Origin: Rikenellaceae bacterium
GTDB taxonomy: Bacteria; Bacteroidota; Bacteroidia; Bacteroidales; Rikenellaceae
NCBI GenBank assembly: GCA_021203585.1
Contig: JAJQAW010000064.1
Span: forward strand, 241 to 12,596
Length of the DNA: 12,356 bases
Reading direction: 5' to 3'
The translations under genes were made by a program, and so were the position numbers. The notes below the pieces were generated by a model. That model was not told the DNA's origin. It ran no database searches and was given only the letters and a program-made list of their open reading frames with translations. The first letter of the stretch is position 1. The number at the start of each line of letters is the position of its first letter. Of the stretch, positions 1 through 8,340 are shown piece by piece.

Positions 1-28
1 CTTTGCCGGGGCGCGCCGTCAGCCGTAA

Positions 29-3000
29 AACGCAGAAGCGAATGCCATCGAGATTTTATCTCAAATCTTCACTTCCGGCAAGCCGTTCATCACCCAGGTT
101 ATCGAGGATTACGCCCATTCGGCCAAGTTTAAAAAAGACAAGGCTCCGTCGCTGCAAATCCGCGATGTCCGCTCATTGTACCATACCTCGCCGGAAATCA
201 GCGGGGTGACGATTACCACCATCGGCCGCTCGGCCAACTCGGTGATCGAGCTTCACGGGGACATCATCGGTGCCTGCCGGGACGTATACCAATTCATTGC
301 CAGCCCGGCCTTCACGAAGGTTTACGAAAACCTGCTGGCGCAGATATACAAACGGATCCCGGCCCTGGCCGACCTGGATTTCAACACCGTCAGCTCCCGC
401 TACGGCAAGTCGGTGATCCAGAAATACATCGAAAACAAAAAGACCTACCAGCCGAACAATTACGTGCTCGACAACCCGGAAGAGGCGCACATCATGATGG
501 AAATCCTGATCGAGATGGAGAACCTGCTCTTCTCGGACAGCAAGATGAAGATCATGGCGATCAACGCCACCGGCGATCCGGCGCTGGATAAAGCGAAACT
601 GGAAGGGCTCAACTCGATCCTCAAGAAATACATTCGCGAGATCCTGATTCACTTCAACCTGCCCTTCGAGAAAGAGAGTCTGGAACCGAGCCGCCGCGAG
701 ATCATCCGCACGGCCGGCCAGTCGTTCGAAGCGGTTACGGGCATCAAATTAACCGAATTGAATCTCAATATCTGGGTAGACGAATTTATCCGGGGCCTGC
801 GCAACCTGCCGGAATTTGAGAATGTATCGTTGGCCGAAAAGAGTCTCTCGTATGTGATCAACATCATCAACAAAGGCCTCGAACGGGCCGAGGCGATGAC
901 CGACAAGATCATGTACCTCTACCTGCTCCACAACGACAATTCGTTCTACAAATTGGTGTGCAACAAACTCCACTACTTCAACCAGGAGCTGAACAAATGC
1001 GACGAGGGAGAAGTGCGGATGTTCACCGAGGAGTTCGTTACCAGCACGATGGAGATGCAGTTCCAGGAGCTGAGCGACTATGTGATGCGCAAACGCGACA
1101 TCAAAATCGCCGAGGACGAAATTTACGACGTCAGCCGCAAGGTGGTGCGCTTTTATATTGGCCTGATCGCGCGCACTCGGGGTACGGATTATTACAGCCG
1201 CTACACGCATACGCTGGTGCGCATCGTCGAAACGGCGTTCCGCAAACAGAATTCAAGCGTCAACGAAATGGTGCAGCACGGTATCTCGCTCTATAAGGAT
1301 TTCGAGATGGAAAATAAAGCGCTCGAGAGCTGCGAGGGCGGCCGGATCAACTGGATTAACGAGCTGATGCAAAAATGCGGCGTGATCTCCTCCGAGCAAC
1401 CGGTACAGATCCACACCCGCATCGTGACCGACGCTAAAAAACGCGAATATCCGTTCCACAAGATCGACCGAATCGAGACCAAAAAGAAAGATTTTTCGCG
1501 GGCCGACGAATCCTTCGGACTGGAATACGTCAAGCACATGGACACCCGTCCGGAATCGTCGTTCTTCACCGACCGCCTGGCCCGTTTCGTGGCCAATATG
1601 GACTCGGACGACTACCGCTGTAAAGTGGTGAAACACGGGATCGTGAAAGAGCTGGTAATCTTCCAGAAAGGCTACATGAAGTACCTGACGGACAACTACC
1701 GCCTCAATTACACCGAGGATATCAGCCTGAAAGACATCCGAAATTTCGTGCCGGACGTGATCGCGCTCCTGGGTGCGCCTGAAAAACTGATCTCTTTCCC
1801 ACAAGTCGGTTTCTTCGACATCAAAGGCCCGAACGGGAATATCAAAACGATCGTTACTCCGCTCAAACACGAAGGCGACTACTTCGGAAACGTCAAAAAA
1901 CCACGCCTGACCGTCATCAACGAGAAGGTGAAGGAATTGGGCGGCATCCCTCGCCACGGATCGCTTTTCATGGTCGAGGAGAACGACGGAAGCGTCTTCG
2001 TGATCGAGATCAACGGCGACAGCGGCGTAGGAAAATCGGAAATGATTGCCGCGTTTATTCTTCGCTGGCTGCGCAACAATCTGGAGGGCATCCGCTCGAT
2101 CAAAATGATCGCTGGCGATATGTTCCACGAGTTCCAGGACGCCGAGGGCAACCTCTACGGGATCGGCACCGAAGTGGGCGACTTCTCGCGCACCACGGAC
2201 TTCGACCCGGATTATATCCGCTACTACAACTACCTGTTCCAGAGCAGTGCGGACAGCAACGTGGAAGACCTGAACTCCCGCAGCACGGTGAGCGGTATGT
2301 GCGACATTACGATGCCCTACAAGATCGACATCATGCTCAGCGCGAGCAATTACGCCAAAGAGGAGGCCGGAATCACCCGGGTGGACAACCCGGAAAATTT
2401 CCTGCTCTACATCGATGCGCACGGTGAACGCAAGGAAAAAGCCACCAGCCAGGACGGTCCTAACTTCCAGCGCACGCTCAAACGCTACACGGCCGATAAG
2501 AACATCGTCGACGTGATTGCCCGCCACGGCAATTACCTGGACGATATCCTGGACTGGGACTACAACAAAGCCGACAAACAGTATTACCTCGCCTCATCAT
2601 TCAAGCTGATCGATAAGATCGACGTGACGGAGGTAGTAAAAATGATCTTTGTCGGCAAATCGTTTACCCGGGGCGGCACCGAGTACGAAATCCGTGACGC
2701 GGCGTTCGATATGATTCAAAACCGCTTCATTGCCGAGGTAGCCTATTACAGCGATGAAACGGAGATAACGACCGATATGGTCATCGACCGTAAGATGTTC
2801 AGTTCGATCTTCGATTCACTGGCCAGCACCCCCGGCGGACAGCCGTTCATTGCCGAAGAAGGACAGTTGGAAACCATCTCGAATCTGATCAACGTCCTGC
2901 GCGGCGGAAAAGACGGCAAAGGCAAAGCGAAAAACATCCAGTTCGGCGTGCTGTCGACCGAAATCGGAAAAAAAGGCCGCGAGATCACCGGCCCGCAGAA

Positions 3001-3643
3001 AGCCGCCGCCGCCCTGAAACAATTGATCCAGGAGGTACGGGTGAACAAACCGGAGATCAACGAAGGAAAGATCAAGGTTAAACGCCTGCTGAATGAGAAA
3101 TACCGCCACGTATTCAACGGCGATATGAACAGTTCGGAGTTGTGGCGCTACAACTTCTACCTCTACCAGTTGGAAAACATGCGCAAGGTGGATATGCGCC
3201 GGATGGACAACCGCAATAAAAAGGTGGACATCAGTAACCTGGTGGACTTTATTCCGGCGGACAAGAACCACGAATTCAGCCCGCTGCTGGTAACGCCCAA
3301 CCTGAATATCGAGTTAAGCAGCTTCGCCGAAACCTTCGAAGAACTGATGAGCCTGCCCAACTACCCGGCCTTTGCCGAAGAGTTCCGCGAAAAAGTGGAG
3401 GAACTGTACATCTCGAACGGCTACAGCGAAGAGACGAACATCAACAACATGATCGCCCAGCTGCTGGTGATGGAGAGCTACATCAACGCCGATGACCTGG
3501 CCCGGGGCAGCGTGATCGAAAAAGTGAACCGGGAAACCATCGCCGCCGCCAAATACGCGGTCGTGGAATACCTCCATTCACAAAAAGCGAACGCGGAAAC
3601 CCCGGCGAAAAAGGAGCCGGAAGTCAAATCGAAAAAGAAGTAG
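29..3643 (+). CDS. Giant protein with HprK/PEPCK-type P-loop, function unknown, 5' end incomplete or disrupted
   Basis: I do not recognise a named gene. Numbered from the codon at 29, the reading frame encodes 1204 residues. The clearest motif is a Walker A loop, GDSGVGKSE, at residues 663-671 (bases 2015-2041), the form typical of HPr kinase/phosphorylase. A His-Gly pair (residues 643-644, base 1955) lies about 20 residues before it, where HprK has its catalytic HG motif. IAGDMFHEF (GD at bases 2114-2119) follows, resembling the PEPCK kinase-2 motif IGDDEHGW. These suggest nucleotide binding and perhaps phosphotransfer (inference). The first half is largely alpha-helical with no signal peptide or membrane segment, so the protein is probably cytoplasmic. 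The C-terminus is lysine-rich. The only start candidates are CTG at 152 and TTG at 176, yet codons 29-175 look like normal coding sequence. The real start therefore probably lies upstream, beyond a TAA at 26-28. A terminator follows at 3662-3691. Confidence 0.8.
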   Translation, partial: NAEANAIEILSQIFTSGKPFITQVIEDYAHSAKFKKDKAPSLQIRDVRSLYHTSPEISGVTITTIGRSANSVIELHGDIIGACRDVYQFIASPAFTKVYENLLAQIYKRIPALADLDFNTVSSRYGKSVIQKYIENKKTYQPNNYVLDNPEEAHIMMEILIEMENLLFSDSKMKIMAINATGDPALDKAKLEGLNSILKKYIREILIHFNLPFEKESLEPSRREIIRTAGQSFEAVTGIKLTELNLNIWVDEFIRGLRNLPEFENVSLAEKSLSYVINIINKGLERAEAMTDKIMYLYLLHNDNSFYKLVCNKLHYFNQELNKCDEGEVRMFTEEFVTSTMEMQFQELSDYVMRKRDIKIAEDEIYDVSRKVVRFYIGLIARTRGTDYYSRYTHTLVRIVETAFRKQNSSVNEMVQHGISLYKDFEMENKALESCEGGRINWINELMQKCGVISSEQPVQIHTRIVTDAKKREYPFHKIDRIETKKKDFSRADESFGLEYVKHMDTRPESSFFTDRLARFVANMDSDDYRCKVVKHGIVKELVIFQKGYMKYLTDNYRLNYTEDISLKDIRNFVPDVIALLGAPEKLISFPQVGFFDIKGPNGNIKTIVTPLKHEGDYFGNVKKPRLTVINEKVKELGGIPRHGSLFMVEENDGSVFVIEINGDSGVGKSEMIAAFILRWLRNNLEGIRSIKMIAGDMFHEFQDAEGNLYGIGTEVGDFSRTTDFDPDYIRYYNYLFQSSADSNVEDLNSRSTVSGMCDITMPYKIDIMLSASNYAKEEAGITRVDNPENFLLYIDAHGERKEKATSQDGPNFQRTLKRYTADKNIVDVIARHGNYLDDILDWDYNKADKQYYLASSFKLIDKIDVTEVVKMIFVGKSFTRGGTEYEIRDAAFDMIQNRFIAEVAYYSDETEITTDMVIDRKMFSSIFDSLASTPGGQPFIAEEGQLETISNLINVLRGGKDGKGKAKNIQFGVLSTEIGKKGREITGPQKAAAALKQLIQEVRVNKPEINEGKIKVKRLLNEKYRHVFNGDMNSSELWRYNFYLYQLENMRKVDMRRMDNRNKKVDISNLVDFIPADKNHEFSPLLVTPNLNIELSSFAETFEELMSLPNYPAFAEEFREKVEELYISNGYSEETNINNMIAQLLVMESYINADDLARGSVIEKVNRETIAAAKYAVVEYLHSQKANAETPAKKEPEVKSKKK

Positions 3644-3661
3644 TTTCGATCCGGCGCAGGT

Positions 3662-3691
3662 AAAAAACCCTACTATTCGGTAGGGTTTTTT
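3662..3691 (+). terminator. Rho-independent terminator after the giant P-loop gene
   Basis: A perfect 12-bp inverted repeat (3662-3673 pairing with 3680-3691) encloses a 6-base loop. The arms are AAAAAACCCTAC and GTAGGGTTTTTT, so the stem runs straight into a T-tract. It sits 18 bases after the stop codon at 3641-3643 and separates that gene from the permease gene downstream. The A-run in the left arm means it could also stop transcription from the other strand. Confidence 0.9.
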
Positions 3692-3704
3692 ATTTCCAAA
3701 GGAC

Positions 3705-3712
3705 TACCTTTG
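3705..3712 (+). promoter_or_regulatory. Bacteroidota -7 promoter element (TAnnTTTG) for the permease unit
   Basis: TACCTTTG matches the Bacteroides primary-sigma -7 consensus TAnnTTTG exactly. It lies between the terminator at 3662-3691 and the ATG at 3717, where a new transcription unit has to start. Only four bases (CGCC) separate the element from the ATG, so transcription would begin at or within a few bases of the start codon. The mRNA would then be leaderless or nearly so. No convincing -33 TTTG is visible about 20 bases upstream, where the terminator T-run lies. Confidence 0.65.
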
Positions 3713-3716
3713 CGCC

Positions 3717-4538
3717 ATGTTTGAATTCATTCGGGAAATATTCGAATTCCGTTTCCTCGGCAACGCGGCAATCGCGTGCGTATTGGCCGGAATAGCCTGC
3801 GGGATCATCGGAACTTACATTGTCTGCCGCCGGCTGGTTTTCCTCAGCGGCGGGATTACCCACGCTTCTTTCGGCGGCATCGGCATCGCCTATTACCTAG
3901 AGTTAAATCCCATTGCCGGAGCCGGCGTGTTTGCCGTACTCTCGGCCCTGAGCATGGAGGCCCTCTCCCAAAAGATGAAAATCCGGGAAGATTCGGCTAT
4001 CGGCATCCTCTGGTCGATCGGTATGGCGCTGGGGATCGTTTTTGTCGCCCTCACCCCGGGATACGCGCCGAACCTGATGAGTTTCCTGTTTGGGAATATT
4101 CTGAGTATTACCCAAGCCAATTTATGGGCCATGGCTTTTTTGTCGGCTCTGTTGATCCTTATTTTCACCCTTTTCTACCGTCCGATCCTGTATATCGCTT
4201 TCGACCGGGAATATGCCCGTACCCAGAACCTGCCGGTAACCTTCATCAACAGCATGATGATGGTGCTGACCGCACTTACCATCGTGCTGTCCATCCGACT
4301 GGTCGGCATCGTACTGCTGATTTCCCTGCTCACGATTCCACCGGTAATTGTAAACAGCCTCACCCGATCGTACCGGAAAATCATGATCTGGTCGTGCGTC
4401 ATTTCCGCAGGAGGAACTTTCTTCGGGTTATTTTTCAGCTACTCCACCGACATACCGTCCGGCGCGTGCACAATAATTGTACTCGGTATTGCGCTTATTG
4501 TAGTGAAATCCATCGTCTTTTTCCGTAAAAAAAGCTAA
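3717..4538 (+). CDS. ABC-3 family metal-ion transport permease (ZnuB/MntB/TroC-like)
   Basis: This is the inner-membrane channel subunit of an ABC importer for zinc, manganese or iron; the metal cannot be told from sequence. The 273 residues are mostly hydrophobic, with roughly seven to nine membrane segments. Family features are visible: the GIIGTYIVCRRLVFLSGGITH block (residues 29-49) continuing into a glycine-rich SFGGIG stretch, EDSAIGILWS (91-100), LFGNIL (124-129) and FDREYAR (162-168). Length is normal for the family. The ATG is preceded by a TAnnTTTG element and no ribosome binding site. Such permeases normally sit beside an ATPase and a substrate-binding protein. Neither is in the window: the gene upstream is unrelated and terminated, and the next one is an LptF/G-type gene 29 bases downstream. 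Partner subunits must be encoded elsewhere. Confidence 0.9.
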   Translation: MFEFIREIFEFRFLGNAAIACVLAGIACGIIGTYIVCRRLVFLSGGITHASFGGIGIAYYLELNPIAGAGVFAVLSALSMEALSQKMKIREDSAIGILWSIGMALGIVFVALTPGYAPNLMSFLFGNILSITQANLWAMAFLSALLILIFTLFYRPILYIAFDREYARTQNLPVTFINSMMMVLTALTIVLSIRLVGIVLLISLLTIPPVIVNSLTRSYRKIMIWSCVISAGGTFFGLFFSYSTDIPSGACTIIVLGIALIVVKSIVFFRKKS

Positions 4539-4567
4539 TTTTACGCTTTCATTGAGAAAATTACCGC

Positions 4568-6040
4568 ATGAAAACAATGTATAAACTCATCATAAAGTCG
4601 TATCTGGGACCGATGTTCCTGACCTTCTTTATCGTGATGTTCGTACTGCTGATGAATTTCATGTTCCGGTATATCGACGAATTGGTTGGCAAAGGATTGG
4701 ATTTCTCGGTGATCGGCGAACTGATGCTTTACGCCTCGATGACCATGATTTCTATGGGCCTGCCGTTGGCAACCTTGCTGGCATCCATCATGACCATGGG
4801 AAATCTCGGTGAAAACAACGAATTGCTGGCCATGAAATGCGCCGGTATGTCGTTTCCCAAGATCATTGCACCGCTCAGTATCATCATTCTGCTCTTTGGA
4901 ATCGGCAGTTTTTTTGCCGTCAACAACCTGGTTCCCTACTCCTGGAGTAAAATTTACGCCCTGTTGTACGATATCCGCAAACAGAGCCAGAGCCTGGAAT
5001 TTAAAGAAGGTATTTTTTTTAATGGACTTCCCGATATGAGCGTGCGGATCGATAAGAAAAACGAGCAATCCGGGCTGATGGAGGGGATCCTGATATACGA
5101 TACAAGCAATAGGAACGGTACGATGATGGTAACCGTCGCCGATTCGGGTTATATCCGGCTTTCGGATGATAAGAATTACATCCTAATCACTCTTTACAGC
5201 GGTCAATCCTACGAACAAAACCGTGGGGCCGATTGGGCCAACAACAGTACGTTCAACCACCACATTTTCGATGTGCAGAATATGGCACAGGCCGTCGAAG
5301 GCTTCACCATGGAACGGAGCGACGAATCGGCTTTTGTCAACCAGAAAACTAAGAATATACGGGAATTGACCGATACCATTGCGACGCTTCAGTATTCGGT
5401 GGACAGCGCCGTAAGCCGATTGAACAATCAGTTTCTTTCCAATGCGCTGTTTGTGTATAACCGGGAGATGGCCATCGATACCCTGCAGCAAAACCGGACC
5501 GAACAGCTAAATCTGTTGGATTCCATTGCAGCCCTGTCGGTAGAGAAGCGTACCAGCGTCGTAAAAAGTGCTATGGCCAGTGTCTCCAACGCCAAGACAC
5601 ACATTCAATACGATGAACTGCAAACCAAACAAAACGTAAACAGCCTCTATAAATACCAGACCGACTGGCACCGGATGCTCTCCCTGCCTGCTTCGATCAT
5701 CATTTTTTTCTTCATCGGCGCTTCTTTGGGAGCTATTATCCGGAAAGGAGGGTTAGGAATGCCGATCGTGGTTTCCGTGACCTTCTTTATCGTCTATTAT
5801 ATTATCACCATTTTCGGCGAAAAACTTTCCAAAGAAGGAACGTGGAGTGCTTTTGCCGGAACATGGCTTTCTACTTTCGTATTAATTCCGGTCGCCGTTT
5901 TCCTCACCATCAAAGCGACCAATGATTCCAACTTATTGAACGGGGACTGGTATTACCACCAGATTCAACGGGTCAAAGGTTTCATCCAACACTTGATTGA
6001 TAAATTCAAAACCAAACGCGATGAGCGAAAACAGGCATGA
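4568..6040 (+). CDS. LptF/LptG (YjgP/YjgQ) family lipopolysaccharide export permease
   Basis: It is probably the transmembrane subunit of the LptB2FG exporter, which lifts lipopolysaccharide from the inner membrane towards the outer membrane. The layout is that of the family: three membrane segments in the first 120 residues (about 12-32, 52-78 and 98-118), a long periplasmic region, then three more (about 372-392, 397-417 and 428-449) and a basic cytoplasmic tail. The N-terminal block with [20 protein letters not shown] (64-83) followed by [10 protein letters not shown] (84-93), and IRKGGLGMP before segment five, are typical. At 490 residues it is longer than the roughly 360-residue E. coli LptF and LptG. 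The excess is mainly a helical, coiled-coil-like stretch at about 262-360, after the beta-rich periplasmic part. I cannot decide between LptF and LptG. The gene starts 29 bases after the permease stop and overlaps ribBA by 20 bases, so it is almost certainly co-transcribed with both. Confidence 0.9.
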   Translation: MKTMYKLIIKSYLGPMFLTFFIVMFVLLMNFMFRYIDELVGKGLDFSVIGELMLYASMTMISMGLPLATLLASIMTMGNLGENNELLAMKCAGMSFPKIIAPLSIIILLFGIGSFFAVNNLVPYSWSKIYALLYDIRKQSQSLEFKEGIFFNGLPDMSVRIDKKNEQSGLMEGILIYDTSNRNGTMMVTVADSGYIRLSDDKNYILITLYSGQSYEQNRGADWANNSTFNHHIFDVQNMAQAVEGFTMERSDESAFVNQKTKNIRELTDTIATLQYSVDSAVSRLNNQFLSNALFVYNREMAIDTLQQNRTEQLNLLDSIAALSVEKRTSVVKSAMASVSNAKTHIQYDELQTKQNVNSLYKYQTDWHRMLSLPASIIIFFFIGASLGAIIRKGGLGMPIVVSVTFFIVYYIITIFGEKLSKEGTWSAFAGTWLSTFVLIPVAVFLTIKATNDSNLLNGDWYYHQIQRVKGFIQHLIDKFKTKRDERKQA

Positions 6041-7268
6041 TTCGCTGTTGAACACCATTGAAGAGGGTGTCCAGGCGATCCGTAACGGAGAAGTAATCAT
6101 CGTAGTCGATGACGAAGACCGCGAAAACGAAGGTGATTTTATTGTCGCAGCCGAAAAAATCACTCCTGAGATTGTTAATTTTATGGTAAAATATGGTCGG
6201 GGGGTGATGTGTGCACCCATTACCGAAGACCGTTGCCGGGAATTGGAACTGGATATGATGGTAGGCGACAACACCTCCATCTTGGGCACTCCGTTTACCG
6301 TATCGGTAGACTTGCTCGGTCAAGGTTGTACCACCGGAGTTTCCGCTTCGGACCGCGCCAAAACAATTCGTTCTCTGGTCGATCCGGCAACCAAACCATC
6401 GGATTTAGGCCGGCCGGGACATATTTTCCCCTTGCGTGCCCGCAACCGCGGGGTATTACGCCGGCCGGGACATACCGAAGCGGTGATTGACTTATGCCGC
6501 CTGGCCGGATTAAAAGAAGGCGGTGCGCTGATCGAAATTATGAACGAAGACGGTACGATGGCTCGTCTTCCCGATCTGGTGGAAACCGCTCAAAAATTTA
6601 ATCTGAAATTGATTTCGATTGCCGATCTGATTGCTTACCGGTTGAAAACCGAATCGATCGTGGAAGCCAGTAGCGAACCGGTCGACATGCCTACCGAGTG
6701 GGGGCATTTTAGACTCGTTCCGTTTGTACAAAAAAGCAACGGCATGGAACACGCCGCGTTGATAAAAGGCGAATGGAAGCCGGATGAACCGATCTTGGTG
6801 CGGATGCATTCGTCCTGTATGACCGGGAACATTTTCGGTTCCTGCCGTTGCGACTGCGGTCCACAATTGCACCAGTCCATGAAAATGATCGACCAGGCAG
6901 GAAAAGGGATCGTCATATACCTCAATCAGGAAGGCCGGGGAATCGGTTTTACCAATAAAATGCGGGCGTATAAACTCCAGGAAGAAGGATATGATACGGC
7001 CGAAGCGAACCTGAAACTCGGATTTGCCGTAGACGAACGGGATTATGGCGTGGGCGCCAGCATTTTGCACGAGTTGGGCGTTCAAAAACTGCGTTTGCTG
7101 ACCAATAATCCCCAGAAGCGCGCCGGATTGGAGGGCTACGGACTGGAAATCGTGGAGAACGTGCCGATCGTTATTCAGCCCAATCCACACAACGAAAAAT
7201 ACCTTCAGACCAAGGAATTGTCCTTGGGGCATGATTTGGGTATCTATTCTTGCCGGAATAAAAAATAA
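6021..7268 (+). CDS. ribBA: RibBA: DHBP synthase / GTP cyclohydrolase II fusion
   Basis: This bifunctional cytoplasmic enzyme makes the two precursors of riboflavin: 3,4-dihydroxy-2-butanone 4-phosphate from ribulose 5-phosphate, and a diaminopyrimidine from GTP. The RibB half (about residues 1-206) shows [12 protein letters not shown] (29-40, acidic metal-binding loop), [15 protein letters not shown] and [10 protein letters not shown], so its active-site motifs look intact. The RibA half (about 212-415) shows [17 protein letters not shown] with the expected zinc cysteines Cys266, Cys277 and Cys279, then NQEGRGIGF and [10 protein letters not shown], and [14 protein letters not shown]. The 415-residue length is normal. 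I chose the ATG at 6021; a TTG at 5997 would add eight residues but lies deeper inside the preceding gene. Even so, the first 20 bases overlap the end of the LptF/G gene in another frame, suggesting translational coupling. No FMN riboswitch is possible directly upstream, since that DNA is coding. Confidence 0.97.
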   Translation: MSENRHDSLLNTIEEGVQAIRNGEVIIVVDDEDRENEGDFIVAAEKITPEIVNFMVKYGRGVMCAPITEDRCRELELDMMVGDNTSILGTPFTVSVDLLGQGCTTGVSASDRAKTIRSLVDPATKPSDLGRPGHIFPLRARNRGVLRRPGHTEAVIDLCRLAGLKEGGALIEIMNEDGTMARLPDLVETAQKFNLKLISIADLIAYRLKTESIVEASSEPVDMPTEWGHFRLVPFVQKSNGMEHAALIKGEWKPDEPILVRMHSSCMTGNIFGSCRCDCGPQLHQSMKMIDQAGKGIVIYLNQEGRGIGFTNKMRAYKLQEEGYDTAEANLKLGFAVDERDYGVGASILHELGVQKLRLLTNNPQKRAGLEGYGLEIVENVPIVIQPNPHNEKYLQTKELSLGHDLGIYSCRNKK

Positions 7269-7318
7269 TAGGAATCATCCGTTTAGGGGTTGACAGCACT
7301 ACTTTATTTACTCACGCG
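7269..7318 (+). other. Short ribBA-fmt intergenic spacer
   Basis: Fifty bases separate ribBA from fmt. There is no hairpin terminator, so read-through from ribBA into fmt is expected. A TTGACA hexamer occurs at 7290-7295, but no TAnnTTTG element follows at a suitable distance, so I do not call a promoter. Confidence 0.5.
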
Positions 7319-8284
7319 ATGGATGCAAAAGCGTTGAAGATCGTTTATATGGGTACGCCCGAATTCGCCGTGGCTCCCTTGCGCGCCTTGGTCGAAAACG
7401 GCTTTCAAGTGGTTACCGTGGTGACTATGCCCGATAAACCGGCAGGCCGAGGACTGAAGTTGCAGCAAAGCGCGGTAAAAAAATATGCTTTGGAAGCCGG
7501 ATTAACCATCCTACAGCCCGAAAAACTCAGATCGGATGAGTTTATCGCGGAATTACACGCTTTGCAGCCTGATTTAGGGATTGTGATCGCCTTCCGTATG
7601 CTTCCTCAAAGGGTCTGGAGTCTCCCACGGCTGGGAACATTCAACTTACACGCTTCCCTGCTTCCGCAGTACCGGGGAGCTGCGCCGATTAATTGGGCGT
7701 TGATCAACGGTGAAACCTCGACAGGGGTAACCACCTTTATGCTGAATGCGGAGATAGATAAGGGAGCGGTGATCGGCAGAAAAGAGGTCACCGTTGCGGC
7801 CGATGAAACGGCGGGTACTCTTCACGATAAATTGATGCACACCGGCACGGAATTAGTGCTGGAAAGCGTAGAACGGATCGCCACCGGCCGATTGTCTCCG
7901 GTGGAGCAATCCGAACTGGAAACCGGAGCGTTGAAAGAAGCGCCGAAAATTTTTAAAGAGACTTGCCGCATCGATTGGAATTGTTCGGTAGTTGCGGTTT
8001 ATAATTTAATTCGGGGATTGAGTCCCCACCCAACGGCGTGGAGCGAGATCACCCGAGACGGGAAGCATCTGCTGAATGTTAAGATTTATACGGCCATCCG
8101 GGAGGACGTTCTTCCCGTTCATTCGCCGGGAAGCCTGGTTACCGATGGAACCCGATACCTTAAAGTCGCTTGTGCGGATGGATACATCGGAATCGAAGAA
8201 CTTCAATTAGCCGGAAAAAAACGGATGAAAACCGCTGATTTTTTGCGAGGGTTTAACGCGATCGGTGAATACCGTTTTGTCTGA
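7319..8284 (+). CDS. fmt: Methionyl-tRNA formyltransferase
   Basis: Fmt transfers a formyl group from 10-formyltetrahydrofolate to Met on the initiator tRNA, allowing normal bacterial translation initiation. The N-terminal Rossmann-type domain opens with KIVYMGTPEFAV (residues 7-18). The catalytic triad is present as Asn109 and His111 in FNLHASLLPQYRGAAPIN and Asp147 in LNAEIDKGAVI, each offset by three from the E. coli Asn106, His108 and Asp144. PDKPAGRGLKL (38-48) is the usual tRNA-contacting loop. The C-terminal domain (about 210-321) follows, with GLSPHPTAW. The 321-residue length is normal. The gene closes the plus-strand unit that begins at 3717 and is followed by a strong terminator. 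The deformylase gene def, often beside fmt in other bacteria, is not here. Confidence 0.97.
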   Translation: MDAKALKIVYMGTPEFAVAPLRALVENGFQVVTVVTMPDKPAGRGLKLQQSAVKKYALEAGLTILQPEKLRSDEFIAELHALQPDLGIVIAFRMLPQRVWSLPRLGTFNLHASLLPQYRGAAPINWALINGETSTGVTTFMLNAEIDKGAVIGRKEVTVAADETAGTLHDKLMHTGTELVLESVERIATGRLSPVEQSELETGALKEAPKIFKETCRIDWNCSVVAVYNLIRGLSPHPTAWSEITRDGKHLLNVKIYTAIREDVLPVHSPGSLVTDGTRYLKVACADGYIGIEELQLAGKKRMKTADFLRGFNAIGEYRFV

Positions 8285-8300
8285 AAGTGCAAAGGCCATA

Positions 8301-8329
8301 AAAAAAGCTTCCTCGCCGGAAGCTTTTTT
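8301..8329. terminator. Bidirectional terminator between fmt and the lytic transglycosylase gene
   Basis: A perfect 12-bp stem (8301-8312 with 8318-8329, arms AAAAAAGCTTCC and GGAAGCTTTTTT) has a 5-base loop. It lies in the 56-base gap between two convergent genes, 16 bases past the fmt stop and 11 bases past the stop of the opposing gene. The A-run and T-run give a U-tract to transcripts from either side, so one hairpin can serve both units. Confidence 0.9.
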
Positions 8330-8340
8330 ATGGATGGCTT

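Noticed and set aside
1253..2527. A 424-codon open frame on the minus strand inside the giant P-loop gene
   Set aside because: Its codons line up exactly with those of the plus-strand gene. It stays open only because that gene rarely uses TTA, CTA and TCA. The translation is rich in H, V, D and F with no recognisable domain, while the plus-strand protein has clear motifs.
3776..4528. A 250-codon open frame on the plus strand overlapping the metal permease
   Set aside because: It is a different frame of the same DNA and gives a composition of P, R and H with no membrane segments. The 3717-4538 frame matches the ABC-3 family throughout.
6510..7232. A 240-codon open frame on the minus strand inside ribBA
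   Set aside because: It is codon-aligned with ribBA in the same way, and ribBA is unmistakable. It is a shadow.
7290..7295. TTGACA before fmt as a promoter
   Set aside because: It matches the E. coli -35 box, but this phylum uses TTTG / TAnnTTTG, and no TAnnTTTG element lies at about 20 bases downstream. Read-through from ribBA explains fmt expression.
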